A stretch of 64,000 nt of DNA from Plasmodiophora brassicae (GCA_039704465.1 JASFAU010000015.1:496001-560000); one strand, 5' to 3'; positions 10,323 through 20,066 are shown, counted from the stretch's first letter. Notes: a model not told the origin generated them from the letters alone. Translations and numbers: made by a program.

Positions 10323-10847
10323 CTACAAGACCAGGGCGGTAGCGACGCATGTGGAGATGATGACGAGCAGGGGAGGAGCGTTGCGCGTCGTGCCAGACAA
10401 TGGTGCCACTCCGAACGACGATGGGGACGCTGTAGGATGGATCGGACGCGGGGTGGTCGGCGATGGCGACGCGTTCGCGAGGTCCCGGGAGGGTGTTGAT
10501 GTGGGAGTTGATGTTGGGCTTGCGGGCGTGGTCGTCGCGTTATTTGGGTTTGCCGATATGCGGGCTACCGTGTTGGCTGGCCTTGGGGTCGTCACGTTGG
10601 TAGGAGCTGGCGATGGACGGGCCGTTGATTTGATTGGCTTTGGGGTCGTAACCTTGGTTGGCATTCGCGATGGGCGGTCGGCTGGCGTGGTGCTCGGCTG
10701 GTGAGGCGAGTCGGTTGATGATGGCGGGGCGCTCAACGGGCTCGACGCCGGCGGCAAGCTGGCCGGCGGGCCTGTCGTCGTGGTGTTGTCCGCGTTACCG
10801 ACGACGAGCAGTGCGACGGCGAGGATGAGGATGTTGGCCGATACCAT
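10323..10847 (-). CDS. Mucin-like Thr/Ser/Pro-rich surface protein, probable GPI anchor
   Basis: Single exon of 174 residues. A signal peptide (MVSANILILAVALLVVGNAD) leads into a low-complexity body of Thr, Ser, Pro and Ala with repeated short blocks such as KVTTPKP, NVTTPRP and NATTTPASPTSTP, including several N-x-S/T sites. The C-terminus ends in a hydrophobic run (PPLLVIISTCVATALVL) with no basic tail, the layout of a GPI-attachment signal. Such proteins coat cell surfaces or walls and are heavily O-glycosylated. There is no enzymatic domain. Alternatives are a secreted cell-wall component or a composition-driven open frame; the paired signal and C-terminal hydrophobic ends argue for a real gene. 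Confidence 0.6.
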   Translation of the reverse strand: MVSANILILAVALLVVGNADNTTTTGPPASLPPASSPLSAPPSSTDSPHQPSTTPADRPSRMPTKVTTPKPIKSTARPSPAPTNVTTPRPANTVARISANPNNATTTPASPTSTPTSTPSRDLANASPSPTTPRPIHPTASPSSFGVAPLSGTTRNAPPLLVIISTCVATALVL

Positions 10848-12627
10848 CGGTGCTGGTCGACAACCACCAAACGCTGCGCTCCACAACCGCGACCAATAGC
10901 TGAATGAAGTGTCAAGGACACCTCTGGGGAATTCTTAACGAGGATGGGCGGGCTGTTGCAGATTTGAATTGGCCCAGCGTCGTTGCTGCCCGGCACAGCC
11001 TCGACCTTGACTGTGTCATACACCGCGGTAGAAGCGGCCGAGCCGACGACTGTATCGGGTAACGTGCGAACTCTGCCGAAGCGTCAGTGACCAATTCTGC
11101 GAGGGAGACGGCCTACGTGCGTTTCCTGTACGCCTACCCCACGTTCCGCATCCTGGACTCCCGGTACTCTTGGCCTGCTCGACACGCTCATGACGAGAGT
11201 GGTTCGTAGCTTGGCCAGCTGGTAGTCGGCACCCGGCGCGACGCCCGCGTACCGCATGACCTGCAGGATGTTGCATGGGCGCTTGCGTCCGCTGCCGACG
11301 AAAGTCGTTGTCGTGCTGCGCTGCAGGCAGTCGCACCGGCCCATCTCCGCCTTCGAGTGCCTAGAGGAAGACATGCTGTACTCGGCGCGGGACCGGATCC
11401 ATGTACACGTAACGCGAATGATCGATCGACATGCGCCTGGTCGCGGACACGCCCGAGTTGCCGGTGCTCGATCATGGCCGGTTCAGCCCTCGCCGGCTTC
11501 TGCAGTTGATCGAGCGCATCCAGGATGCGATCCCGTCAAAAGAACTGGGAGATCGATGGATGCGGTGATGAAACTGCTGTCGGGCGGCGTCGCCGTCGTA
11601 TTGGCGATCTGGGCGGCATCGGGATCACGGCGCCGGCGCCGTCGAGATGGTGTGGCGATCGACATACGATGCTGCTAGCTGTCGACAGAGTCGGGCCCTG
11701 CTGCTGATCAAGAATGGTGAACCTCTTGAAGAGCCGGTGCTTATTCCCCGCTGCTGGTGTTTGTGGTCACGAGTATTGGCCACCAGCCTATCCAGCGCCG
11801 CCCTGACATACCACAGTACGTAGATCATCGTCAGACGTACTGATATCAAGCACGACATGCAGTAACGTGTTATCCTTCTTATTCTTCGTCCAAGAAGTTG
11901 TCACATTGGTATGTCAGGGCGACACTGGCCGGTCGCAGCGTCTAATCGGTACCGGATCCCTAAGACGTTCACTCATTCGATGATCAGTGGCAGGGCCCGA
12001 CTCTGTCGACAGCAGCGTTAGAACCAGCTGGCTACCATGATATATCGATCGCCACGCCTTCTCGACGATGCCGCCGCCGTGATCCGATGGAGCCCAGATC
12101 GCCGAGACGACGGCGTCGACGCTGCCCGACAGCAGATTCATATCCAAATCCATCTCCCAATTCGTTTGACGGGAGACGGTTCCGCTCTGCACATATTTCC
12201 ATCCAACGATGATCCAGGACAGACTGCGCCGCGGCAGAACGAGGGCTCAGGGCAGCAAAGAGCTGGAAGGCGTCGTTCTGCGCAAGGGGAATTGCGCTCT
12301 GGACGGGTGTGTCCACGGTCAGTGCTGGGCACGCTGGAAATATTCCCGCTGTAGCAGTGCCGCTACTGCTAGCATACTAGAGTTTAGAGCTCTCTTTGAT
12401 TCCACGCATGAGATGGGACCATACGGGAACAGAGCCGGCGGGACCGTTCCGACCATACATAATTCGGGGCTCAATGAAGAGCGATGATTGAACCGCACGA
12501 CGACGGTGAGCAGAAAAGAGATCGAGAGGGTTCGCCGGCGAACAGTACCAACTAGAACACACATGAAGATGTGCCCTACCGGAGCACATAACGGGCAACA
12601 CGTCAATGCAACCTCATAATGTACTAA
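10848..12627. other. Gene-poor stretch between the mucin-like gene and the palindrome
   Basis: Many short overlapping frames on both strands but none with recognisable domains, signal peptides or consistent splice signals. The only structure I can support is the diverged inverted pair at 11530-12190, listed separately. Confidence 0.4.
11530..12190. repeat. Diverged inverted repeat, about 200-bp arms
   Basis: The plus strand from about 11540 (AACTGGGAGATCGATGGAT, then CTGCTGTCGGGCGGCGTCG) reappears on the minus strand from about 12170 (AATTGGGAGATGGATTTGG, then CTGCTGTCGGGCAGCGTCG). Both continue through a 'GTCGACAGAGTCGGGCCCTG' block near 11680 and 12000. Arms carry scattered substitutions and small indels and neither encodes an intact protein, so this is likely an old duplicated element fragment. 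Confidence 0.6.
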
Positions 12628-13346
12628 TTGTGACGGGCAAAACAAGAACCGGCACATCTTTGCCATGTGCACCGAGCTGGTGGATCCCAGCAGTCCGCTG
12701 TTCAGCGGCTTCAGGTCGATCCACCTGAAGTACCCAGAGGTCGGCCACACGTTCCTGATCATCTGCGACCGCATATTCTCCACGATCGAGCGCAAGGCCA
12801 AGCAGATCCGCATCTACGGCCCGAAGGACTGGGTGACAGCCATCAACCAGTTCTACAAGGACCGACCGAATCCCCACGCGCCAAGTGGATGGACCGACTC
12901 GACTTCCTGAACTACGCAGAGCACCTGGAGCCGCGCTAAAAGTTTGTCGGGTGCACCGTGTTGGGCGGCCGCGCCTCCGATCCAGCCGAGTCCTTGTCGA
13001 TCTCGCCTCTACGGTGGATCCACTTCGGCCAGATCGTCAACATCAGCCATCCCGGCGAGATATATCGATGTGGGCCAAGACCTCGCTGAAGGTGGAGGAT
13101 GCGTGGACCAAGATATGCTTCACCAAGCCGGCCCCGAACGAGGTGGTTGTCCTGGAAGCATGCTATCCCGTCGAGCTGCCGATCGACGCGATAAAGATGG
13201 ACGCGTTGCACGGCTACACGCTGCCGGTACAGTATCGGCATCTGTGGCCTGCACCCGATCAGGAGAAGCTGAAGGCTGCCAAGAGAGCACAGGCCGCCAA
13301 GCGGCAGGCGCGCCGTGCGACGCCGATGAATGAACTGAGACTGTTA
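12628..13346 (+). pseudogene. Transposase-like copy, left arm of palindrome (DUF7869-type, broken)
   Basis: Translation begins CDGQNKNRHIFAMCTELVD and continues HLKYPEVGHTF...CDRIFSTIERKAK...KDWVTAI. This is the core pattern (D/N-rich GQNKN, then GHT..D..F..IE) of transposon-encoded proteins grouped as DUF7869. The copy has a one-base deletion near 12868 and an extra 16 bases near 12935, and the N-terminal part of the protein is absent. A second open segment (MWAKTSLKVEDAWTKICF to LWPAPDQEKLKAAKRA) is the C-terminus in another frame. It cannot make a complete protein. Assignment to that transposase class is from pattern memory only. Confidence 0.65.
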
Positions 13347-14080
13347 TGGCGGTGGAATTTACAGCAGCTAACAGTCTCAGTTCATTCATCGGCGTCGCAC
13401 GGCGCGCCTGCCGCTTGGCGGCCTGTGCTCTCTTGGCAGCCTTCAGCTTCTCCTGATCGGGTGCAGGCCACAGATGCCGATACTGTACCGGCAGCGTGTA
13501 GCCGTGCAACGCGTCCATCTTTATCGCGTCGATCGGCAGCTCGACGGGATAGCATGCTTCCAGGACAACCACCTCGTTCGGGGCCGGCTTGGTGAAGCAT
13601 ATCTTGGTCCACGCATCCTCCACCTTCAGCGAGGTCTTGGCCCACATCGATATATCTCGCCGGGATGGCTGATGTTGACGATCTGGCCGAAGTGGATCCA
13701 CCGTAGAGGCGAGATCGACAAGGACTCGGCTGGATCGGAGGCGCGGCCGCCCAACACGGTGCACCCGGCTCCAGGTGCTCTGCGTAGTTCAGGAAGTCGA
13801 GACGGTCCATCCACTTGGCGCGGTGGGGATTCGGTCGGTCCATGTAGAACTGACTGATGGCCGTCACCCAGTCCTTCGGGTCGTAGATGCGGATCTGCTT
13901 GGCCTTTCGCTCGATCGTGGAGAATATGCGGTCGCAGATGAGGAACGTGTGGCCGACCTCTGGGTACTTCAGGTGGATCGACCTGAAGCCGCTGAACAGC
14001 GGACTGCTGGGATCCTGGATCCACCAGCTCGGTGCACATGGCAAAGATGTGCCGGTTCTTGTTCTGCCCGGCGCAATGTC
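12628..14080. repeat. Near-perfect long palindrome with about 715-bp arms
   Basis: The left arm ends at 13346 (...GAATGAACTGAGACTGTTA) and the right arm starts at 13369 as its reverse complement (TAACAGTCTCAGTTCATTC...); only 22 bases separate them. Arms match almost base for base out to about 12628 and 14080. Visible differences are a 3-base insertion near 12756 in the left arm, one missing C near 12868, and an extra 16-base stretch near 12935 in the left arm. Such an element could extrude a cruciform or give a hairpin transcript. Confidence 0.9.
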
Positions 14081-14110
14081 TTATCGACATCGTAGACGCC
14101 GTACGGACGC
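13369..14110 (-). pseudogene. Transposase-like copy, right arm of palindrome (broken)
   Basis: Inverted twin of the left copy, reading CAGQNKNRHIFAMCTELVD and then the same GHTF/CDRIF/IERKAK/KDWVTAI series. It lacks the left copy's 16-base insertion, and the single-base deletion seen at 12868 is not present, so its first frame stays open about 220 codons. It still runs out of the conserved C-terminal frame after HLEPG. The Asp of CDGQNKN is Ala here, possibly inactivating even if expressed. Confidence 0.65.
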
Positions 14111-14209
14111 CGAACGGACACCGTGAACAGGCGGCATGGAGCATAATAATATGGAGCGTGCCTTAACTCTACCGGATGTCACAGGCCGCTACAAGTATAT
14201 CGAACATGG

Positions 14210-14340
14210 CCGGTTATTCATCTGACAGGCCGGACCCGAGCCCGGAGATCATAGTGGTCGTTCTTATATATTCGGACCACCTGGCCAACGCCGGACGGCA
14301 CATGACCGGGAAGAACTGCGGCCCCCTGGCCGAACTCCGG
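14210..14340 (+). promoter_or_regulatory. Shared upstream module, copy 1 (before family A gene 1)
   Basis: Begins CTGACAGGCCGGACCCGAGC, then ATAGTGGTCGTTCT, GGACCACCTGGCCAACGCCGG and TGACCGGGAAGAACTGCGG. The same ordered words recur at 15478, 16821 and, inverted, at 18800-18950, 20190-20240 and 20300-20412. Its repeated position upstream of secreted-protein genes suggests a promoter segment copied with them. Confidence 0.5.
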
Positions 14341-14632
14341 GTCTGCGGCAACTCCTTGGTCCTCGGCGGCTCGGCGCCTGTTTGCGCCGGTTGGTTGCCC
14401 CCTGCCGTCACCACCATCATCCAGTGGTAGAGTCACGTTCTTGTCGCCGCGGAATGCTGACCTCCTGTCACTGGCGTTCCTGTGACGGCCAGCTCGTCGA
14501 CAGGATTCGAATCTCCGGCCGAACCGCGACACGTAGTGCGCTGCAGCCGGGTCTTCGTCCGACTGGGGGCTTCATTCTGCTATTGGTTACGTGCCGGGAA
14601 GGTCAACGCTCGTAATCGTCTGATACGCATCG

Positions 14633-15097
14633 ATGCTGTCGCTCCTTACCGTGATGCTCGCGTTCGCGCCCATTGCCAAATCTGTCGACAGTGCGCCTAC
14701 CAGTCCACTTCCACGATCACCGTCGTCGAGCGTTTCGTCGCTGACGCCCACCAACCAGCCGCTCCTGCACGCAGATCACAGCGCCGGGACCCTGATCCCA
14801 AGCATTCCGTCGTCGATGATCGTCACGTGGCCACATCCAACTAGCGCGACACCGACCTATGCATCGTCACCGGCAACGTATAACACAGTAGGCAGTCTGT
14901 CGCCCTGGCCAACGGACGCCTCGTGTGACACGACATCGCCAACCGCCTGGTTCGGGACGCAACTACCTCTGCTTGATGTCCTGCTGGCGTTGATGGTCCT
15001 GGTGTCAGCGGTGCACTCTGTCGTGAATACTGCAAGCGGTGGCCCACGCCAGATGAAGTACTGGTTAACATCGGGCAGTGCAGAATCTGATTGCTAA
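14633..15097 (+). CDS. Family A small predicted secreted/membrane protein, copy 1
   Basis: Intronless frame of 154 residues. Starts MLSLLTVMLAFAPIAKSVD, a plausible signal peptide, followed by a Ser/Thr/Pro-rich middle and a hydrophobic segment near residues 110-132 (PLLDVLLALMVLVSAVHSVV) before a short tail ending in Cys. No known domain. Copies 2 and 3 at 18034 and 20821 keep the same length within two residues and stay open despite substitutions and in-frame codon loss, which favours a real gene. Conserved flanks mean antisense frames are also open, so the strand choice rests on the signal peptide and the upstream module. Function unknown; a lineage-specific surface or secreted protein is inference. 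Confidence 0.5.
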   Translation: MLSLLTVMLAFAPIAKSVDSAPTSPLPRSPSSSVSSLTPTNQPLLHADHSAGTLIPSIPSSMIVTWPHPTSATPTYASSPATYNTVGSLSPWPTDASCDTTSPTAWFGTQLPLLDVLLALMVLVSAVHSVVNTASGGPRQMKYWLTSGSAESDC

Positions 15098-15477
15098 TCT
15101 TGCCGCACAGATTGTCGGCGCCTCCGAAGGTCACCCGGAGAGCACGTATGGGTGATTCCGCAACGAGGAAGGCACAGCGTGGGGCCCGCAAGCAAGCCAC
15201 CTGTCGACCACCCTGGCGACCATGAATGAACATAGGATAGTACTTTAAATACAATGAACAACACGTGCCCTTGGGTGGTCTAACCGTCGACGGGGCATCT
15301 GCATAGCATAACCATAACTGATGATGTGCACGTGTTGTTGAGTGTATTCAAAGTTTAACCATCTTGGCGCCGAACCGCGACGGGTAGAGTCCGAGGTATT
15401 TCGGGAGAAACGCCTAACGAGCTCACCCGGGACGGGACTTACACGACAGGTGGTGTACCGTACTTGACCTGACTTTC

Positions 15478-15585
15478 ATCTTGCAGGCCGGACCCGAGTC
15501 TGGACAACATAGTGGTCGTGCTAGCGGCCCACACCCCGACCGGCCTCTGACCGGGAAAAACGGCGTGCTATAAATGTTGCGGACT
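15478..15585 (+). promoter_or_regulatory. Shared upstream module with TATA-like box, before family B gene 1
   Basis: Contains the GCAGGCCGGACCCGAGTCTGG and TGACCGGGAAAAACGGCG words followed by CTATAAATGTTG at 15568. The TATA-like box lies about 110 bases before the family B start at 15680, a usual distance plus short leader. The equivalent box for copy 2 is at 20171-20178 on the minus strand. Confidence 0.55.
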
Positions 15586-15679
15586 ACGGCGGAGTTCGAG
15601 GAAAACTGCGGGCGTCTCTACTTCAACTTTGTCTCAGGGCCTCAGCACGCCATTTTCGATCTGGCGTGTCATCGCAGCA

Positions 15680-16567
15680 ATGGCAGCGTTGTGCGCTCTA
15701 CTCCTGACGTTGCTGACGGGCCTCTTTGCGTTCGCTGCCAGTACCGATGGCGGACCTGACTCGTTTTCGCGGTTGATGCCAGAGGCGGATGCCCGGGAGA
15801 CGCCCAGCTCGTACGCGGACGGCGTCGCGACGCCACCCGGACGTCACATCTCCGCCGGGACAGGCATACCTGTTAAAGACCTCCGACGGCGTTCCCAGTG
15901 GGCTCCAGCGAGAGGCGTTAAGTTCGAATCCATTCCAGTCTGCTTCGATCGAGAGATCCCTGGTGCGTCCGCAGGCGCCGGCACAGTCGCACGTGCACCT
16001 GGAAAGATGGAACCAACAGCGTTGTCGAACATGCTCTCGCCTTACAAGTATCAATGCCGGCGTTGCAATTACGACTACGTACGTAAGTCTTACTGGGAGC
16101 AGCACGAGAAGACATGCGCGGGGCCCCAACAACCGCTCGAGTGCAAGAATATCCGCGGGAAGAAACTGAAGTCTAAGTCCAGATTGAAGCTCCACATGAA
16201 GTTCCATGCAGGTGACGGCCCCAATTTGTTCAGGACATTTCTCACGATTTCGAAAGACTCGGTCGAGGGGGGCACTTCGACCACGGCACCGCCTCAGGTA
16301 GGCGAAGGTCCGCATTCAGCTGCCGGCCCTACAAATGAAGACGAGAGTGACGCTGGATGGCCTATCCTCGAGGATATCGTGGATATGGACGCGTTTGGCA
16401 AGTCCAGCAGTACCCCTGCGGTCTACCACAGCGAAACCGGCTGGCCGTCATTCGAGTCTGATCTTGCGTATATGGACGGGCCGGGTCGTTTAAACGTTCA
16501 CGAACCGGTAACCGCAAGTCATGATGTCATCTGGGTCGAAGGGCTCTCTCGTGAACGTCATCCGTGA
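15680..16567 (+). CDS. Family B predicted secreted protein with C2HC-type finger, copy 1
   Basis: Single exon, 295 residues from the ATG that matches the start of copy 2 (MAALCALLLTLLTGLFAFAA, a clear signal peptide). Mid-protein, YQCRRCNYDYVRKSYW followed by EQHEKTC gives C-x2-C-x12-H-x4-C, a zinc-finger-like spacing, and CKNIRGKKLKSKSRLKLHMKF is strongly basic. The C-terminal third is acidic and low complexity and contains a short repeated unit (GWPILEDIVDMDAF versus GWPSFESDLAYMDG). A secreted protein with a nucleic-acid-type finger is unusual; a role outside the producing cell is speculative. Copy 2 keeps all these elements. A relic of the 5' part lies near 17.6 kb. Confidence 0.6.
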   Translation: MAALCALLLTLLTGLFAFAASTDGGPDSFSRLMPEADARETPSSYADGVATPPGRHISAGTGIPVKDLRRRSQWAPARGVKFESIPVCFDREIPGASAGAGTVARAPGKMEPTALSNMLSPYKYQCRRCNYDYVRKSYWEQHEKTCAGPQQPLECKNIRGKKLKSKSRLKLHMKFHAGDGPNLFRTFLTISKDSVEGGTSTTAPPQVGEGPHSAAGPTNEDESDAGWPILEDIVDMDAFGKSSSTPAVYHSETGWPSFESDLAYMDGPGRLNVHEPVTASHDVIWVEGLSRERHP

Positions 16568-17589
16568 ACCTCGACAACGTCTTCGGACGGCACCTGATTC
16601 GATGCGGCCTAGACGTATACTTTGAATACACTTAGCTACATGTTCGCTTCGGTCATGCTTTGCGTACCAGTCTAACGTACGGTCGGCGATGCAGGGGCGT
16701 TGAATAACCGATGCGTCACAGCATTTGGCGCCGAACCGGGACGTGCAGCGTCTAAGGCGCTCACCGGGGACGAGCATTCCGCGGCATTTCGTGCATCGAT
16801 CGTATAACGTGTCCTGATATTCATCTGACAGGCCGGACCCGAGCCTGGATATCGATCATGCTTACCTGGACCTTCTGGCCCAAACCCGGACGGCTCCTCA
16901 CCGGGAGAACTTCATTTGCTGCGTCGACGCGCGATGCATTGGTAAACCTGTCTTGATCCGTATTCGTTCCTTGCTTGCGACAAACCACGTCAGCAATGTT
17001 GCAAGGCGCCCGTGTGGGAGCCGCCTTGCTCGGGCTGCCCCACGAGGTTCAACTCAGCTCAGATATGTAGTGATCCAACTGTGTCTCGAACTTAGGCCTG
17101 CACTCGACGCTATTGCGGGGTGAGCACGTTGCCCAGATCTCAAGCACTTCCAGCTCGACAACGACGACTGGCTGAAAGCACATTGCCACGTTTCTGGACC
17201 TTCCGGCGAGGTTGGAGACCATATATGGTCTCCAACCTCGCCGGAACACTCAGTTCAGGCCAACGAGAAAGTGATCAACCATTGTAATGTCGTCCTGAGT
17301 TCGGGTGAGACTGTGCACAGCGGTACCTGCCGCCCCAAGAAGTACGATGCGACACGTACCTCAACTCAGAAATGTTGCTTTATATAACTGCAGCATTCCT
17401 CGACCCAAGGAGGAGCGTAACTGATGGGGGGATACTAACAAAGAGCGAATCACTGATTATCGAGGTGCATCTTTACAGCTATAGCCCTAACCCCGATAAT
17501 GACGACGAACACGACGATGATTTGTGGGACAACGTCGATCGGCTACAGCGCTCACACGTACGTAATCGATTTGACTTCAATGCAATCTG
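16568..17589. other. Intergenic part of the duplicated island
   Basis: Holds another copy of the shared upstream module (from 16821, CTGACAGGCCGGACCCGAGC, ending TCACCGGGAGAAC near 16905) that is not followed by an open secreted-protein frame, and the 46-bp palindrome at 17201. No gene supported. Confidence 0.45.
17201..17246. repeat. Perfect 46-bp palindrome
   Basis: TTCCGGCGAGGTTGGAGACC followed by ATATAT and then GGTCTCCAACCTCGCCGGAA. The two 23-base halves are exact reverse complements without spacer. It lies in the spacer of the inverted duplication, about 0.65 kb left of its calculated axis. Confidence 0.95.
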
Positions 17590-17760
17590 GCAAGCCATTC
17601 TGGCGTGTCGTTAGTAACAACACGCCAGAGCGGCAATGGCCTACTGAGGCGCAGAGGGGAAGCTGAAGCAGCCACGCCCGAAGTTTCCCTCCCACCCAAG
17701 AAGGCAAAGCATGGGGGCCGCAAGCCAGCAATCTGTCGACCACTCTGGCGACCCTAAATG
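17590..17760 (-). pseudogene. Relic of the family B 5' region
   Basis: Minus-strand bases encode GKLRAWLLQLPLCAS then CRSGVLLL, which parallel the out-of-frame translation GKLRAPLLQLRLRAS..FRSGVLS found just upstream of copy 2. The coding part does not follow, so only the leader region was kept. Confidence 0.5.
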
Positions 17761-18033
17761 CACATAGGGTATGGTTACACTTTGAATACACTTAACAACA
17801 AGTACGTCATCAGTCATGGTTATGCTATGCACATGCCCCGTCGACGGTTAGACCACCCAAGGGCACGTGTTGTTCATTGTATTTAAAGTACTATCCTATG
17901 TTCATTTACGGTCTCCAGGGTGGACGACAGGTCGCTGGCTTGCGGGCCCGATGCTTTGCCTTCATGGCTCCGGAATCAGCCATACGTGCTCTCCGGGTGA
18001 CCTTCGGAGGCGCCGACAATCTGTGCGACAAGA

Positions 18034-18498
18034 TTAGCAATGAGACTCTGCAATGCCCGATGTTAACCTGTACTTCATTTGGCGTGGGCCACCGCTTGCA
18101 GTATTCACGACAGAGTGCACCGCTGACACCAGGACCATCAACGCCAGCAGGACATCAAGCAGAGGTAGTTGCGTCCCGAACCAGGCGGTTGGCGATGTCG
18201 CGTCACACGAGGCGTCGGTTGGCCAGGGCGGCAGACTGCCTACTGTCTTATACGTTGCCGCCGACGATGCATGGGTCGGTGTCGCGCTAGTTGGATGTGG
18301 CCACGTGACGATCATCGACGACGGAATGCTTGGGATCAGGGTCCCGGCGCTGTGATCTGCGTGCAGGAGCGGCTGGTTGGTGGGCGTCAGCGACGAAACG
18401 CTCGACGACGGTGATCGTGGAAGTGGGCTGGTAGGCGCACTGTCGACAGATTTGGCAATGGGCGCGAACGCGAGCATCACGGTAAGGAGCGACAGCAT
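18034..18498 (-). CDS. Family A small predicted secreted/membrane protein, copy 2
   Basis: 154 residues, nearly identical to copy 1 (same MLSLLTVMLAFAPIAKSVD start, same hydrophobic segment PLLDVLLALMVLVSAVHSVV). Differences are scattered single substitutions such as Y/H, S/A and N/K in the middle. Flanking DNA on both sides matches copy 1 in inverted orientation, including a module copy at 18800-18950, so this is a recent duplication. Function unknown. Confidence 0.5.
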   Translation of the reverse strand: MLSLLTVMLAFAPIAKSVDSAPTSPLPRSPSSSVSSLTPTNQPLLHADHSAGTLIPSIPSSMIVTWPHPTSATPTHASSAATYKTVGSLPPWPTDASCDATSPTAWFGTQLPLLDVLLALMVLVSAVHSVVNTASGGPRQMKYRLTSGIAESHC

Positions 18499-18799
18499 CG
18501 ATGCGTATCAGACCAGATTACGAGCGTTGACCTTCCCGGCACGTAACCAATAGCAGAATGAAGCCCCCAGTCGGACGAAGACCCGGCTGCAGCGCACTGC
18601 GGGTCGCGGTTCGGCCGGAGATTCGAATCCTGTCGACGAGCTGGCCGTCACAGGAACGACAGTGACAGAGGTCAGCATTCCGCGGCGACAAGAACGTGAC
18701 TCTGCCACTGGATGATGGTGGTGACGGCAGGGGGCAGGCAACCAACCGACGCAAACCAGCGCCATAATGGAGTTGCCGCAGACTCGGAGTCCGGCCGGG

Positions 18800-18950
18800 C
18801 CCGGGCTCCCGCGCAACATGTATAGCTTGCCCCAGTTGTTTCCCAGTCATGGCATTCATGTGCCGGTCGGCGTTGGCCAAATTAATGGTCCGAATAAGAA
18901 CGACCACGATGATCTCCAGGCTCAGGTCCGGCCTGTCATATGAATATCAG
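18800..18950 (-). promoter_or_regulatory. Shared upstream module, inverted copy before family A gene 2
   Basis: On the minus strand reads TGACAGGCCGGACCTGAGCC, then GATCATCGTGGTCGTTCT, the same word order as copy 1 at 14210. Confidence 0.5.
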
Positions 18951-19211
18951 AACAATTTATTTTGATATTGTACGATGCACCAAATGTCGCGGAATATTAA
19001 GCTCATCCCCGGTGAGCGCCCGAGGCGCTACACGTTGCGGTTCGACGCCAAATGCTGTGTTGCATCGGCTACATATACTCCCCCCTGCCTCGTCGACTAT
19101 GAGACCGGTATACGCGAGGCATGACGGAAGCGCACATGTCGCTAAGTGTATTCAGAGAATGACATCCCGGGCCGGATCGAATCAGGTACCGTTCGAAGAT
19201 GCTGTCGAGGA

Positions 19212-20066
19212 TCATGGATGTCGCTCACGAGTATAGAGAGCCCTTCGACCCGGGTGATGACTTGAGGTTACCGGTTCGTGAACGTTTGAATGACCCGGCC
19301 CGTCCACATACATAAGGTCAGGCTGGAATGACGGCCAGCCCGTTTCCCTGTGGTAGACCGCAGGGGCACTGCAGGGCTTGCCGAACGCGTCCATATTCAC
19401 GATGTCATCGAGGATAGGACAGCCAGCGTCACTGTCGTCTTCGGTTGTAGGGCCGGCTGAGTACGGACCTTCGCCCACCTGGGTCGGTGCCGCAGTCGAA
19501 GTGGCTCCCTCGACCGAGTCTTGAAATGTCCTGAACAAATTGGTGCCCTGGAACATATGGAGCTTCCGTCTGGACTTGGACTTCATGTTCTTCCCGCGGA
19601 TATTCTTGCAGTCGAGCGGTTGTTGGGGCCCCTCGCATGCCTTCTCGTGCTCCTCCCAGTAAGATCTACATACGTAGCCGTAATTGCAACGCCGGCATTG
19701 ATACTTGCAAGGCGAGAGCATGTTCGACAACGCTGTTGGCTCCGTCATTCCAGGTGCACAATCGACTGTGGCGGCGCCGGCGGACGCAGGGTTCTCTCGA
19801 TCGAAGCAGACTGGACTGGATTCGAACTTAACGCCTATCGCTGAAGCCCACTTGGAACGCCGTCGGAGGTCTTTAACAGGTATGCCTGCCCCGGCGGAGA
19901 TGTCACGTCCGGGTGGCGTCGTGACGCCGTCCGCGTACGAGGGCGTCCCCCAGGCATCCGCCTCGGGCATCAACCGCGAAAACGAGTCAGGTCCGCCATC
20001 GGTACTGGCAGCGAACGCAAAGAGGCCCGTCAGCAACGTCAGGAGCAGAGCGCACAACGATGCCAT
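19212..20066 (-). CDS. Family B predicted secreted protein with C2HC-type finger, copy 2
   Basis: 284 residues, intronless, start MASLCALLLTLLTGLFAFAA. The finger is YQCRRCNYGYVCRSYW then EEHEKAC, same spacing as copy 1, with one extra Cys. The basic linker is shortened (KSKSRRKLHMFQG) by loss of a few codons, and several other in-frame deletions keep the frame. Two paralogues with only in-frame length changes suggest selection on the protein. The TATA-like box on the minus strand is at 20171-20178. Confidence 0.6.
   Translation of the reverse strand: MASLCALLLTLLTGLFAFAASTDGGPDSFSRLMPEADAWGTPSYADGVTTPPGRDISAGAGIPVKDLRRRSKWASAIGVKFESSPVCFDRENPASAGAATVDCAPGMTEPTALSNMLSPCKYQCRRCNYGYVCRSYWEEHEKACEGPQQPLDCKNIRGKNMKSKSRRKLHMFQGTNLFRTFQDSVEGATSTAAPTQVGEGPYSAGPTTEDDSDAGCPILDDIVNMDAFGKPCSAPAVYHRETGWPSFQPDLMYVDGPGHSNVHEPVTSSHHPGRRALYTRERHP

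Noticed and set aside
14500..14530. tRNA-like T-arm GGATTCGAATCTCC, repeated near 18620 and 21400
   Set aside because: Stem does not pair on the 3' side, and no acceptor, anticodon or D arm can be built; it belongs to the family A flank.
14841..15254. A conserved frame antisense to family A (also at 17877 and 20685)
   Set aside because: Conserved because the DNA is duplicated; it lacks a signal peptide or domain, whereas the other strand has both a signal-like start and the upstream module.
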